Positions 7,112 to 15,127 of a DNA stretch of 64,000 nt are shown piece by piece. Within the stretch, counting starts at the first letter, position 1, and every line of letters starts with the position of its first letter. Position numbers and translations under genes: made by a program. The stretch comes from Streptomyces sp. Ru62. GTDB taxonomy: Bacteria; Actinomycetota; Actinomycetes; Streptomycetales; Streptomycetaceae. The stretch is taken from the NCBI RefSeq assembly GCF_002920615.1, contig NZ_PQSU01000035.1, forward strand, positions 1 to 64,000, read 5' to 3'. The notes beneath the pieces were generated by a model, which saw only the letters and a program-made list of their open reading frames with translations, did not search any database and had not been told where the DNA came from.

Positions 7112-8770
7112 ATGATCGAGACCGAACCGGAGGAGCGCACGGCACTGCCCGAGTGGCTTGCCGACGTGGCGGAGGACCTGGCGGAGGACGCGGCGGCCCT
7201 CCGCCAGGCGGCCGGACATCCGGACCTGATCGAGTGCCGCCGCACGGCCGATCTGCTCGTCGACTTCGCCCAGGCTCACGGGAGCGACGAGGCCGCAGGG
7301 TGGGCACTGGACGCCATGCTCCGCGTCATCCAGTGCGCGTACGCCGTCGTGGACGGTGAGACTGGGGAAGCCGCCGAGTGTGGCCGCGCAGCCAAGGGCG
7401 AACGCGCCGCGATGACGCTCGACCGTCTGGAGTCCGAGGACACCGCCGACCGGCTCGTGGCCCTGGACCGGGAGACCTACGAGCTGTTGCAGTGGTACGC
7501 GGCCCCGTGGCCAGTGGAGTGGCTGTTCCCGCCGGCGAAGGACGACCAGGGCCGCCCGCGCCGCCCCCGGATCGTGGTCCTCTTCACCGGTCCGGGCGGA
7601 CTGACGCACGGCATCCTGCGCATCCTGCGCGCCAATGTCGACATCGTCGGCGTCGACCTGGACCGTGGGGCCGTGGCGACGTCGACGGCCGCCGGGTACC
7701 GCACCATCCACGCCGACGTCACCGACCTGGACCCCGAGCACCCGTGCCTCCAACACGTCACCGGGATCGCGCTCACCCCGCCGTGCCAGGCGTACAACCC
7801 GTCCGGCCTGCGCAAGGGCCACTACGCGGGCGCGATCGCGCTGATCGAGCACACCGTTCTGGAGGCCGCCGCGGCCGCCGGGTTCTGCCCGGTCGTCACC
7901 CCCGACGGTGGCGATGTGGCGCCCGGCTGCGAGGACGGCTACGCGCCCCGCTCCCGGATGACGTGGGACGAGGTCCGTGAGCCGCTGGAGCAACTGGAGG
8001 ACGCCCGTGCCGGACTGATGGCGGAGGTTGTAATCTGGCCCCTGGCAATGCTTGCCCGCGGCGGCAGCGTGGAGTGGGTCGCCGTCGAGCAGTCGAGCGC
8101 CCTGCCCGCCCGGATTGAAGCCGCGCTGATGGACCGGCTGAGCGAGGCCGGATGGCACACCACCGAGGCGTTCACGCTGGACGCGGTCGACTACGGCTCC
8201 GCCTCCCACCGCAAGCGCCGCCTGATGGCCGCCTACCGTGGCGAGCGCCCGTTCGTCGACCTGACGCCCGCCGAGCCGTTCCCCGACACGACGTTTGCTC
8301 AGGTCGTGGGGTGGCCCACCGGCCGCACCTACCTGACGCGCGGGAATCGCCCCGTGGACCCGGTCACCGGCCGCGCCAAGGGCGGCAGCGCCCGCAGCGC
8401 CGACCTACCGTCGACGTGCGTGACGGCGACCGCCTACGGCTGGACGTGCGCTGAGACCGGCGAGCGGATCTCGCAGGAGGACATCGGCCGCCTGGTCGGC
8501 TTCCCGGCTGACTACCCGTGGCGCCACGTCGGCCGCGGCCGCGGCGTGCGGAACATGGCCCAGCAGGCCGCCGACGTCGTCTGCCCGATGGTGTCGGCGG
8601 CACTGTTCGGACGCATCCTCGGAGACCGCCAGTGGGAGGCCAAGACGCGGGCGTACGTCGAGGAGCTGTACCGCCCGGTGGAGGTCGAGGAGGGCGGGCA
8701 GATGCTCCTGCAGATACTGTTCTCGCCGCGCATCTCGGCGCAGAACACCGGCCGGTCGACCGTCGCCTGA
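7112..8770 (+). CDS. C5-cytosine DNA methyltransferase (552 aa)
   Basis: This enzyme transfers a methyl group from AdoMet to C5 of cytosine. Motif I (LFTGPGG, near residue 155), motif IV with the catalytic cysteine (TPPCQ, Cys225), a motif VIII-like SHRKRR stretch (near 370) and motif X (GFPADYPW ... VRNMAQQA, near 465-495) appear in the canonical order. The first 130 residues are an extra helical domain. Motif VI reads VEQS where ENV is usual, and the terminal GNAV is ADVV, so activity or specificity may be unusual. No restriction endonuclease gene is adjacent; it may be an orphan enzyme that shields the element from host restriction. It has its own promoter and leader and ends at an 18-bp hairpin. 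Confidence 0.88.
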   Translation: MIETEPEERTALPEWLADVAEDLAEDAAALRQAAGHPDLIECRRTADLLVDFAQAHGSDEAAGWALDAMLRVIQCAYAVVDGETGEAAECGRAAKGERAAMTLDRLESEDTADRLVALDRETYELLQWYAAPWPVEWLFPPAKDDQGRPRRPRIVVLFTGPGGLTHGILRILRANVDIVGVDLDRGAVATSTAAGYRTIHADVTDLDPEHPCLQHVTGIALTPPCQAYNPSGLRKGHYAGAIALIEHTVLEAAAAAGFCPVVTPDGGDVAPGCEDGYAPRSRMTWDEVREPLEQLEDARAGLMAEVVIWPLAMLARGGSVEWVAVEQSSALPARIEAALMDRLSEAGWHTTEAFTLDAVDYGSASHRKRRLMAAYRGERPFVDLTPAEPFPDTTFAQVVGWPTGRTYLTRGNRPVDPVTGRAKGGSARSADLPSTCVTATAYGWTCAETGERISQEDIGRLVGFPADYPWRHVGRGRGVRNMAQQAADVVCPMVSAALFGRILGDRQWEAKTRAYVEELYRPVEVEEGGQMLLQILFSPRISAQNTGRSTVA

Positions 8771-8774
8771 CGGC

Positions 8775-8815
8775 CACACGGAAGGGCCCCGGAGATCCCG
8801 GGGCCCTTCCGTGTG
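8775..8815 (+). terminator. Strong terminator of the array
   Basis: A perfect 18-bp stem (8775-8792 with 8798-8815) and a 5-base loop start five bases after the methyltransferase stop codon. It closes the leader-separated gene array. Confidence 0.8.
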
Positions 8816-9071
8816 CAGCGGGTCTGTGCCCCCGCCGACCCGCACCCGCCCACGGCGTCCGCCGACCCGGAGCCCAGGGCGCCGACCCTTTTCCTCCCCC
8901 CTCCCCGCAAGGCCCTTCCCCAGGCCGGGGGACGGAGTGTCAAGGTGGAGCGCCCGCACCGCAGGCGTGTCCGTGAGGAACGAACGGACACGGCGAGGAG
9001 CGGACGTACGACCTTGACGCGGAGGAGTCCGGCCGGACACTGGATCGGCCGGGGAGGGAGTGATCACGACG
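8816..9071. other. Intergenic region with inverted repeats, no gene seen
   Basis: Two short palindromic signals stand out: CGTGTCCGT/ACGGACACG (8966-8974 and 8984-8992) and the perfect 12-mer GTCCGGCCGGAC (9027-9038). The region lies between two terminators and has no convincing frame, so it may be a regulatory or cis-acting plasmid site. Confidence 0.4.
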
Positions 9072-9096
9072 AAGGGCCCCGCGCAGCGGGGCCCTT
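9072..9096. terminator. Terminator hairpin facing the 9128-9490 gene
   Basis: An 11-bp perfect stem (AAGGGCCCCGC, loop GCA, then its complement) is followed on the minus strand by CGTCGTGATC and on the plus strand by TCTCTG. It lies about 30 bases past the stop codon of the minus-strand gene. Confidence 0.7.
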
Positions 9097-9127
9097 TCTC
9101 TGCGTTGCTGGTCAGTCGGAGGCGGTG

Positions 9128-9490
9128 CTAAGCGACGCCGACGGTCGTGGACGAGTCGCCTTGCGACGGGATGGCTCCCGCCGGCGATGCCGTCTCCGGC
9201 ACCGCTCCAGAGGACTGTCCGTCGGTCTTCTTCACCGACGACCGCGACCGCTTCGAGCGAACCCGGGGACGCTTCACCGGCTCGTCCGCGCCCAGCTTCG
9301 CCAGTTCCTCCGGCGTCCACCCAGCCGCTTCAGCATCGACGTACGCCTTGCCGTACGGCACATCGAGTTCGGCGAGCTGGTCCAGCAAGGCGCTCCGCCT
9401 GGCCAGAACTTCCACCAGGGGACCCACGGCCGCTTCCCGGCGTTCCTGGAGTGCCCTCAACCTCTGCAAGATCACATCTGCGCTCGGCAT
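9128..9490 (-). CDS. Hypothetical protein (120 aa)
   Basis: I do not recognise this protein. ATG 9490 is chosen over upstream in-frame starts because the sequence becomes protein-like from there (MPSADVIL). Residues 1-50 form a long charged helix, probably coiled coil. Residues 60-70 contain a WTPEELAKLG helix, and the C-terminus is basic (KRPRVRSKRSR) and then disordered. It is transcribed away from the oriT-like region and mobC, a position often occupied by accessory or regulatory genes of mobilization loci. A DNA-binding accessory role is a guess. Confidence 0.6.
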   Translation of the reverse strand: MPSADVILQRLRALQERREAAVGPLVEVLARRSALLDQLAELDVPYGKAYVDAEAAGWTPEELAKLGADEPVKRPRVRSKRSRSSVKKTDGQSSGAVPETASPAGAIPSQGDSSTTVGVA

Positions 9491-9627
9491 GCGGTGATCG
9501 TAACCACCGACATCCCGGCGGCCGACCGAAATACCTGTGCAGTACCGCAGGTGACAGCAGCTTTGACCGCACGTCACGACTACCCCGCGCCTTATGAGGA
9601 GACAGTAAGCGCCGGAAGCGAGTTATT

Positions 9628-9685
9628 GGTTACTGATATCAGTAACCGGGACTTCGGCTGAGCACCGTAAGGTGGTCAGCCGAAG
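9628..9685. other. oriT: Candidate origin of transfer / operator palindromes
   Basis: The perfect 20-bp palindrome GGTTACTGATATCAGTAACC (9628-9647) is followed four bases later by an inverted repeat of 15 bp with one mismatch (9652-9666 and 9671-9685, loop GTAA). It sits directly upstream of mobC and the relaxase, in a locally AT-richer stretch. Relaxases of this type usually act at a hairpin next to their own operon. The first palindrome could equally be the operator through which MobC controls its own expression. Confidence 0.5.
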
Positions 9686-9724
9686 ATCATGTCCGGGCAC
9701 GGACCGGTAGCAGGGGAGGCCGTC

Positions 9725-10159
9725 GTGGTCGAGTCAGTGGCAACGGACGGTCAGCGGCGCCCTCCAGTGCGACGCCGCGAACGCGAAGCCGGCGGCCGAC
9801 GCTCCAACCGATTTCTGGTGTCCTACAACGACGCCGAACTGACGATCGTCCGCACCGCTGCTGAGCGAGACAACCAGGCACTCGCGTCCTGGGTCGGCAG
9901 CGCCGCCCTGGACGTGGCGACGGAGAAGGTCATTCCGGTGTCGGCCGATACCAAGGACGTTTTGCAGGAGCTGATCCAGTCGCGCGGACAGCTGCGCCGC
10001 ATCGGCAACAACCTCAACCAGATCGCGCATGTCCTCAACTCCCATGGTGAGGTGACCGATGCTCAGGTGAGGGCGGTGCTGGAGTATGTCCAGGCGGCGG
10101 TGCGCCGGGTGGACGAGGCCACGCTGCAGCTGATGCGTGAGCGGCGGCCGCGGCTGTGA
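9725..10159 (+). CDS. mobC: MobC-like relaxosome accessory protein (144 aa)
   Basis: The C-terminal half contains the signature of plasmid mobilization MobC proteins: LRRIGNNLNQIAHVLN (about residues 90-106) between two helices. Residues 30-70 look like a ribbon-helix-helix type DNA-binding part (VSYNDAELTIVRTAAERD...). GTG 9725 is preferred because AGGGGAGG lies seven bases upstream; an in-frame ATG at 9689 lacks such a site and is within 5 bases of the inverted repeat. The stop overlaps the relaxase start as TGATG, so the two are translationally coupled. It would bind oriT and help the relaxase to nick. Confidence 0.82.
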   Translation: MVESVATDGQRRPPVRRREREAGGRRSNRFLVSYNDAELTIVRTAAERDNQALASWVGSAALDVATEKVIPVSADTKDVLQELIQSRGQLRRIGNNLNQIAHVLNSHGEVTDAQVRAVLEYVQAAVRRVDEATLQLMRERRPRL

Positions 10160-11925
10160 TGCCGAAGAAGGCCCGCGACGGCAACGACACCTCGGGGCTG
10201 CTGCACTACCTGTACGGACCGGGCAAGCGGGACGAGCATGTCGATCCTCACCTGGTGGCCGCCTGGGACCCCAACATCGAGGACCCGGCGCGCTCGCCGG
10301 GCATGACTCTCACCGACCTCGCGCTGATCCTGGACGCCCCCGTGTACGCCCTACCCGGCAGAAAGCCGGACCGGCACGTCTACCACGTGGCGGTGCGCAA
10401 TCCGCCGGAGGACCGGACGCTGACGGATGCGGAATGGGCGCGGGTGGCACGCGAGCTGATGCACGCCGCCGGCATCGACCCGCACGGTGATGACCAGGCC
10501 TGCCGGTGGGTGGCCGTCCGGCACGCCGACGATCACATTCACATCGTGGCGACCCGGGCCCGGCAGGACGGACGGCAACCCGACATCAGCTGGGACATCG
10601 TGAAGATGCATGAGGTCGCCCGCCGCTTCGAGGTCGAATTCGGGCTGCGCCGACTCACCCACGGCGACGGCACCGCACGGAAGTGGCCGCGCACCGGGGA
10701 GGCGGAGAAGGCTACCCGCCGTGGCCTGCACGAGGCCGCCCGCGAGACATTGCAGCGCTTCGCTCGTGAGGCAGCTGCGGCCGCCACGAGCGAAGCTGAT
10801 TTCTTCGCCAGGCTCGACGCGGCCGGGCTGCGGGTGAAGCAGCGGATTGCCCCGGATGGGCGCGTCACCGGTTACTCGGTGGCGCTGCCCGGCGACCGTG
10901 ACGGACGCCAGCAACCGGTCTGGTTCTCTGGCTCGCGGCTGGCTGCGGACCTGTCACTGCCCCGCGTGCGCGAGCGGTGGCAGAAGACTTCAGTCACCCA
11001 ACCGTTGTCGCCGGCGGAGGCCTGGAAGGTGGCAGAGGTCAAGGTGCGGCAGGCGGCCGCCTACCTCGGGGCACGAGGGCTGCACCAAGGCGCCGGGGAC
11101 GTCGCCGCGCTCGGCGACCTGGTCGTGATTGCCGCAGTCGTCGCGCCCCGCTCGGTGCGAGATCAGCTTCGCAATGCAGCGCGTGAGTTCGAGCGGGCCT
11201 CTCGGGCTCCGGCTGCGCGGAGTCTGGAGGGCCAGGCACGCGCGCTGTACCGCGAGTCGACACAGGTGCTGTCGAAGTCGGTGGCGGCCGCGGGCCGTAG
11301 CGACACGGTTGCCGTGCTCGGTTTCCTGCTCGCCCTGATGACGGCGGTGGAGGCCTCTCGGAGGTGGCATGAAGCGCAGGAGCACCGGGCCCAGGCGCAC
11401 GCCGCCGGACGGGCCGGGAGACTGCTGCGCGAGGCGGTTGAGGTCACGGCGGGCGTGGCCGCGGCTCGCAGGTTCAAGCCGCGCCGGCGGAAGACGTCCG
11501 CTGACCCGGGCGGGCCCAGGCGGCGCCAGGCGGTCGCGGGTGACCGGCTGATGGCAGGTGTCCTTCAGCAGGCAGTCCCCGAGCACGCTCACCAGATCAT
11601 GGCTGACTCGGCATGGCCAGCTCTGCGGGCTCGCCTGGCAGAGGTTGAGAAGGCCGGCGACGACCCGGCCGACGCGCTTGCAGCGGTAGCCGCTCAGCGG
11701 GAGTTGAACTCTGCGGACTCGGTTGCTGAGGTGCTTGTATGGCGGCTGGACGGCTGGAGGCGGCGGCGAGGTTCGGCGGCCTCCGCCTCTGGAAGTCGCA
11801 CAGCTACCGCGCCAGCGGGTACGGGGCGAGCCGACCGGGGCCGCAGGCAGGGAACGCCCTCGCCGGGCCGACGGATGTCCGGCGAGGAACAGCAGCGTAA
11901 GGACGGCCCGAGTCGAGGCCGCTAA
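10159..11925 (+). CDS. mobA: Relaxase / mobilization nuclease (588 aa)
   Basis: This is a single-strand endonuclease that would nick oriT and lead the transferred strand. The N-terminal 200 residues carry the relaxase features: tyrosines in LLHYLYGPG (about residues 15-21), the RHVYHVAVRNP strand and the metal-binding HIH within DDHIHIVATRA (about 128-138). Residues 210-300 are a linker and small domain, followed by long helical segments to about 460. Near the C-terminus (about 480-520) a WPALRARL...LA repeat matches repeats in the next gene. The last 50 residues are basic and disordered. The start overlaps mobC. Relaxase-dependent transfer contrasts with the FtsK-like TraB system of many streptomycete plasmids. 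Confidence 0.85.
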   Translation: MPKKARDGNDTSGLLHYLYGPGKRDEHVDPHLVAAWDPNIEDPARSPGMTLTDLALILDAPVYALPGRKPDRHVYHVAVRNPPEDRTLTDAEWARVARELMHAAGIDPHGDDQACRWVAVRHADDHIHIVATRARQDGRQPDISWDIVKMHEVARRFEVEFGLRRLTHGDGTARKWPRTGEAEKATRRGLHEAARETLQRFAREAAAAATSEADFFARLDAAGLRVKQRIAPDGRVTGYSVALPGDRDGRQQPVWFSGSRLAADLSLPRVRERWQKTSVTQPLSPAEAWKVAEVKVRQAAAYLGARGLHQGAGDVAALGDLVVIAAVVAPRSVRDQLRNAAREFERASRAPAARSLEGQARALYRESTQVLSKSVAAAGRSDTVAVLGFLLALMTAVEASRRWHEAQEHRAQAHAAGRAGRLLREAVEVTAGVAAARRFKPRRRKTSADPGGPRRRQAVAGDRLMAGVLQQAVPEHAHQIMADSAWPALRARLAEVEKAGDDPADALAAVAAQRELNSADSVAEVLVWRLDGWRRRRGSAASASGSRTATAPAGTGRADRGRRQGTPSPGRRMSGEEQQRKDGPSRGR

Positions 11926-11942
11926 CGAGGGGAGAACACGAC

Positions 11943-13061
11943 ATGGCGACACCTGCGGGGGAGTCGTTCAGCGAAGCAACCGGAGAGGCAGTGCAGACCG
12001 CTGCCGCGGCGGTACGTCTGGTCCTGGCCATCGCGGACGCTACGCGACGCCACGAGCAGCGCAGGCTGCTAGGGCAGGAGAGGGACTGGCCGAAGCGGGC
12101 GGTGGGTGAGGTAAGCGAAGACGTCAAGCGTCTGCTGCCGCCCGACGTCTCCGCGGCTCTCATGGAGGAGGTTGATTGGCCGTTTCGGGCGCAGGAGTTG
12201 CTGGCGCTGCGCGAGGCGGGCGTCGACCTGGGAGAGTTCCTGCCGCGTCTCGGTGAGATCGCCGTTAGCGTGCGGGATCAGGTAGCGGCTAAGTCCCGGG
12301 AGACGCCTAGTTCACGGTGGGAGCGGGTCGTGCGCGAGACCCTGCCGGCGGGGCCGGTGCGCGAGGCGCTCGTGTCGGCTCCGGGCTGGCCGGAGCTGGC
12401 GTTGGCGATGGACAATTTGGAGGGGCGAGGCGTCAACGTGCGCGAGGTCCTGGCGGCCGCGTATGACGAGGCTCTCGGCGTCGCCCAGGTGGTGGCGGCG
12501 GGGCTCGGTGCTTCGGTGGAACCTGCGGTGAGTCAGGATGCCCAGGAGTCCTACGGACCACTGACCACGGGGCTCGACATTCCCAGGAACCTGAATCTGT
12601 CCAACCGCGTCAGGGCTCTCCAGCAGCTCGCCATCTCGCCATCGGACAACCAGCGCTATGCCCGGTGGGTCATGGAAGCGATGGCTGGCCGTGACCGCGA
12701 GGCCAACCTGCTGCTGTCAGCCCGGAAGTGGCCGTTGGTGGCCTACCGGATGGCCAAGATGGAGGCCGAGGGAAAGCCGGTGCGGGAACACCTGAAGCAC
12801 CTGTTGACGGATACCTCGTGGGCAGCCGGGCCAGACGGGCAGCTTGGGGCCCGTCTGGTGCAGGCCGCCGCTGAGGCGCTGCGCCGACCTGTCGGTCACG
12901 CTCAGCCGGTGAAGGCCGTCAACACCGCAGCTGCGCGGGCGACGTCGACCACCGTGGACCCTACTGGGCCGCAGGCGGCGAAGGGCGCGACGCCTGCTGA
13001 GCCGGCGGTCACCGCGCACAGGCAGGCAATGTCCGCGTCCAAGAGCGGCAAGACCCGATAG
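11943..13061 (+). CDS. Relaxase partner with WP-repeats (372 aa)
   Basis: I do not recognise a named family. The ATG lies 17 bases after the relaxase stop, with GGGGAG upstream. At least three repeats of about 25 residues follow the pattern WP-x(2)-A-x(7)-E/R-G-x-x-V/L-x(3)-L: near residues 79-105 (DWPFRAQEL), 145-170 (GWPELALAM) and 260-290 (KWPLVAYRM). A related unit is found in the C-terminal part of the relaxase. The C-terminus is Ala/Thr/Lys-rich and disordered. It is probably part of the transferred complex or a docking protein for the coupling protein. Transcription ends at the hairpin 13077-13115. Confidence 0.7.
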   Translation: MATPAGESFSEATGEAVQTAAAAVRLVLAIADATRRHEQRRLLGQERDWPKRAVGEVSEDVKRLLPPDVSAALMEEVDWPFRAQELLALREAGVDLGEFLPRLGEIAVSVRDQVAAKSRETPSSRWERVVRETLPAGPVREALVSAPGWPELALAMDNLEGRGVNVREVLAAAYDEALGVAQVVAAGLGASVEPAVSQDAQESYGPLTTGLDIPRNLNLSNRVRALQQLAISPSDNQRYARWVMEAMAGRDREANLLLSARKWPLVAYRMAKMEAEGKPVREHLKHLLTDTSWAAGPDGQLGARLVQAAAEALRRPVGHAQPVKAVNTAAARATSTTVDPTGPQAAKGATPAEPAVTAHRQAMSASKSGKTR

Positions 13062-13076
13062 CCGTTCCGTCGGCAT

Positions 13077-13115
13077 CCGTGTGCCGCAGGCGTGACAAGG
13101 ATCTGCGGCACACGG
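13077..13115. terminator. Terminator of the mobilization operon
   Basis: A 13-bp perfect stem (13077-13089 with 13103-13115) around a 13-base loop lies 16 bases after the stop codon. Confidence 0.7.
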
Positions 13116-13253
13116 TCAGGTGATCACCGTTGGAGCAGTCCTGCCCGGTAGCGTGGAATACGGCGCCAGACTGGCCGTGTAGCCGATGTTGATCAGCGGC
13201 ACCAGGTGGGCATCTTCCACACCCTGCACGCAGTGAATCGTGTTGATCATCAT
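13116..13253 (-). CDS. Possible 45-aa peptide or gene remnant
   Basis: The minus strand encodes a 45-residue frame starting MMINTIHC and ending TAPTVIT with fairly high G/C at third positions (about 70-75 %). It has one cysteine and a hydrophobic centre (LVPLINIGY). There is no clear ribosome binding site, and its start is only 36 bases from the divergent acyl-CoA oxidase gene. It may be a small peptide gene, the 3' remnant of a lost gene, or chance. Confidence 0.3.
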   Translation of the reverse strand: MMINTIHCVQGVEDAHLVPLINIGYTASLAPYSTLPGRTAPTVIT

Positions 13254-13289
13254 GCTGTGCGGGATGATCGATTCCGCTAATTTTCGACC

Positions 13290-15092
13290 GTGACTGCTTC
13301 GCAACCTCCCTCGATACGCGGGCTTTCTGTCGACTTCAGCCGCATCCTGTTCGGTCCCCAGGCAGATCAGATCCACGAGCCCTGGAGGCGCCTGTTCAGC
13401 GATCCGCAGTTCAGCTTCCGGGAAGGCCTGACTCCGCAGGAGCGAACGGCGCTGTCCTATGAGCGCTTGCACCTGATCAACGAGGCGATAGCCGACCCTG
13501 TCGCTTTCGCGTCCGACATCGAGGCCCTCACGGCGATGCACGAGTGGGCTGGTGTCGTGGACGCGGGCATGGCGACCATCGCGAGCATTCACTGGAACCT
13601 GCACATAGGCAGCCTCCTGGACCACGACCACGATGGGCGTGATCTATCCCTGTACGCCCGTATGGAGCGGATCGGGACTTTCCTGTGCACCGAACTGGAC
13701 CACGGCAATGACGCGGCTGCGATCGAGACCACCGCGACGTGGGAGGCGGGCGGCTTCACGCTGAACACTCCGACGCCCGGGGCCTGCAAGTGGATGCCGA
13801 ATACGTCCTCCGTCGGGGGCGCCAAGACCGCTGTGGTGGCGGCCCGCCTGGTGGTGGACGACATCGACCGCGGCGTCTTCCTGTTCCTGACTCCGCTGAC
13901 TGACAACGATGGCAGTCACTACCCGGGTATCGAGGTGCAGCCACTGCCGCAGACGGCGAGCGCTCCGGTCGACCACTGCGCCACCGCGTTCCGTGACGTG
14001 CGGTTGCCCTTCGAAGCTCTGCTGCAGGGGGAGCACGGTCGGCTGTCGCGCGACGGCACGTTCAGCAGCGCGCTGGGCAATCCGCGTAAGCGATTCCTGC
14101 GGTCAATCAGCCGCGTCCATTCGGGCAAGTTGTGCATGGCCGCCTACAGCCTGGGCGTGGCACGTCATGCCCTGGCGGTCGCGATGAGGTACTCGTACCG
14201 GCGCCTCACCTCGGGGATGACGACCGGGCGCAAGGTGCCCCTCATCGAACACCGCAGCCATCACGCCCCGCTGCTGTCCGCCGTAGCGACGACGTACGCG
14301 GCAACGCTGCTGCACCGCAGCGTGGTCCGGCAGTGGGCCAGCTGTGCGGACGCGGAGCAAGCTGACATCGAGCGTCTGGCAGCCATCAGCAAGGCGTGGA
14401 TTACCTGGCAGGCCCGGGCCGTGATGACGGAATGCCGTGAGCGCTGCGGCGCGCAGGGCCTCCTCCTAGCCAATGGCATCGCGTACCAGCTGGCCGCGAA
14501 TGAAGGCACGGTCACCGCAGAGGGCGACAATCGCGTGATCTGGGTGAAGGCGGCCGGCGAGATGCTGATGGGAGGGTTCACCCCGAAGCCCGCCTCGGAG
14601 GTACCCGCGGCCGGCCGGTCACTGGATGAGTCCGCCTTCTTGCAGGACCTGTTGACGGACATCGAGCGAATCTGGCACAGCAGGGCCCGCAGTCGGTTGC
14701 GCAGCGGCCGCCGCGGCAACCCTCTCGCACGGTGGAACGGGACGGTGACACCCGCCCTGAGCCTGGTCGAGGCTCACGTCCACCGCCTGGCAGCGGAGGC
14801 CCTGCTGAACGCTGTCGACCAGGCCTCCGATCCGCGGGCCCGAGAGGTGCTCCGGCATCTGCACCGCCTCTTCGCGTTGCGCCAGGTGAAGGCCCACAGC
14901 GGCGACCTGCTCGCCGACGGCAGTCTCACCGCGGATCACGTTCGCCGCCTGCCCGATGTGGAGGAGGTGACCATGGAGGCGCTGCTGCCTCACGCCACGG
15001 AACTGACCGACGGCTTCGGCGCCTTGGAGTCGTGCATGGCGGAGCACCCGATGCTGTGCCAGGCGGGAGACCACCAGATGGTGCCCGCGTAG
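13290..15092 (+). CDS. Acyl-CoA oxidase/dehydrogenase family flavoenzyme, Aco-like (600 aa)
   Basis: The protein has the acyl-CoA oxidase layout: an N-terminal helical part (1-130), a beta-domain with CKWMPNTSSVGGAKTAVV and FLTPL (170-230) and RDVRLPFEALL (about 240), then the flavin-binding helical bundle (270-440) and a C-terminal oxidase-type domain. Its length of 600 residues fits oxidases better than the 380-residue dehydrogenases. Such enzymes introduce a trans-2 double bond into acyl-CoA with reduction of O2. With the nearby P450 and the receptor-like TetR it matches the aco/cyp17/avaR set that makes and senses avenolide in Streptomyces avermitilis, so a butenolide precursor is the likely substrate. 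GTG start at 13290. Confidence 0.8.
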   Translation: MTASQPPSIRGLSVDFSRILFGPQADQIHEPWRRLFSDPQFSFREGLTPQERTALSYERLHLINEAIADPVAFASDIEALTAMHEWAGVVDAGMATIASIHWNLHIGSLLDHDHDGRDLSLYARMERIGTFLCTELDHGNDAAAIETTATWEAGGFTLNTPTPGACKWMPNTSSVGGAKTAVVAARLVVDDIDRGVFLFLTPLTDNDGSHYPGIEVQPLPQTASAPVDHCATAFRDVRLPFEALLQGEHGRLSRDGTFSSALGNPRKRFLRSISRVHSGKLCMAAYSLGVARHALAVAMRYSYRRLTSGMTTGRKVPLIEHRSHHAPLLSAVATTYAATLLHRSVVRQWASCADAEQADIERLAAISKAWITWQARAVMTECRERCGAQGLLLANGIAYQLAANEGTVTAEGDNRVIWVKAAGEMLMGGFTPKPASEVPAAGRSLDESAFLQDLLTDIERIWHSRARSRLRSGRRGNPLARWNGTVTPALSLVEAHVHRLAAEALLNAVDQASDPRAREVLRHLHRLFALRQVKAHSGDLLADGSLTADHVRRLPDVEEVTMEALLPHATELTDGFGALESCMAEHPMLCQAGDHQMVPA

Positions 15093-15127
15093 CCCGGTCA
15101 CCGCTTCGCTCCGCCGCGCCCCTTTAC

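Noticed and set aside
4126..7245. Open frame of about 1,040 codons on the minus strand
   Set aside because: It is antisense to the 847-residue gene and runs through promoter copy 3 and leader copy 8; its composition is Gly/Arg/Pro-rich without domains.
8813..9661. Plus-strand frame across the terminators before mobC
   Set aside because: It crosses two strong hairpins and overlaps the better-supported minus-strand gene at 9128-9490.
13116..13631. Long form of the minus-strand frame opposite the oxidase gene
   Set aside because: Everything upstream of 13253 is antisense to the oxidase coding region; only the short 3' part was kept as a weak candidate.
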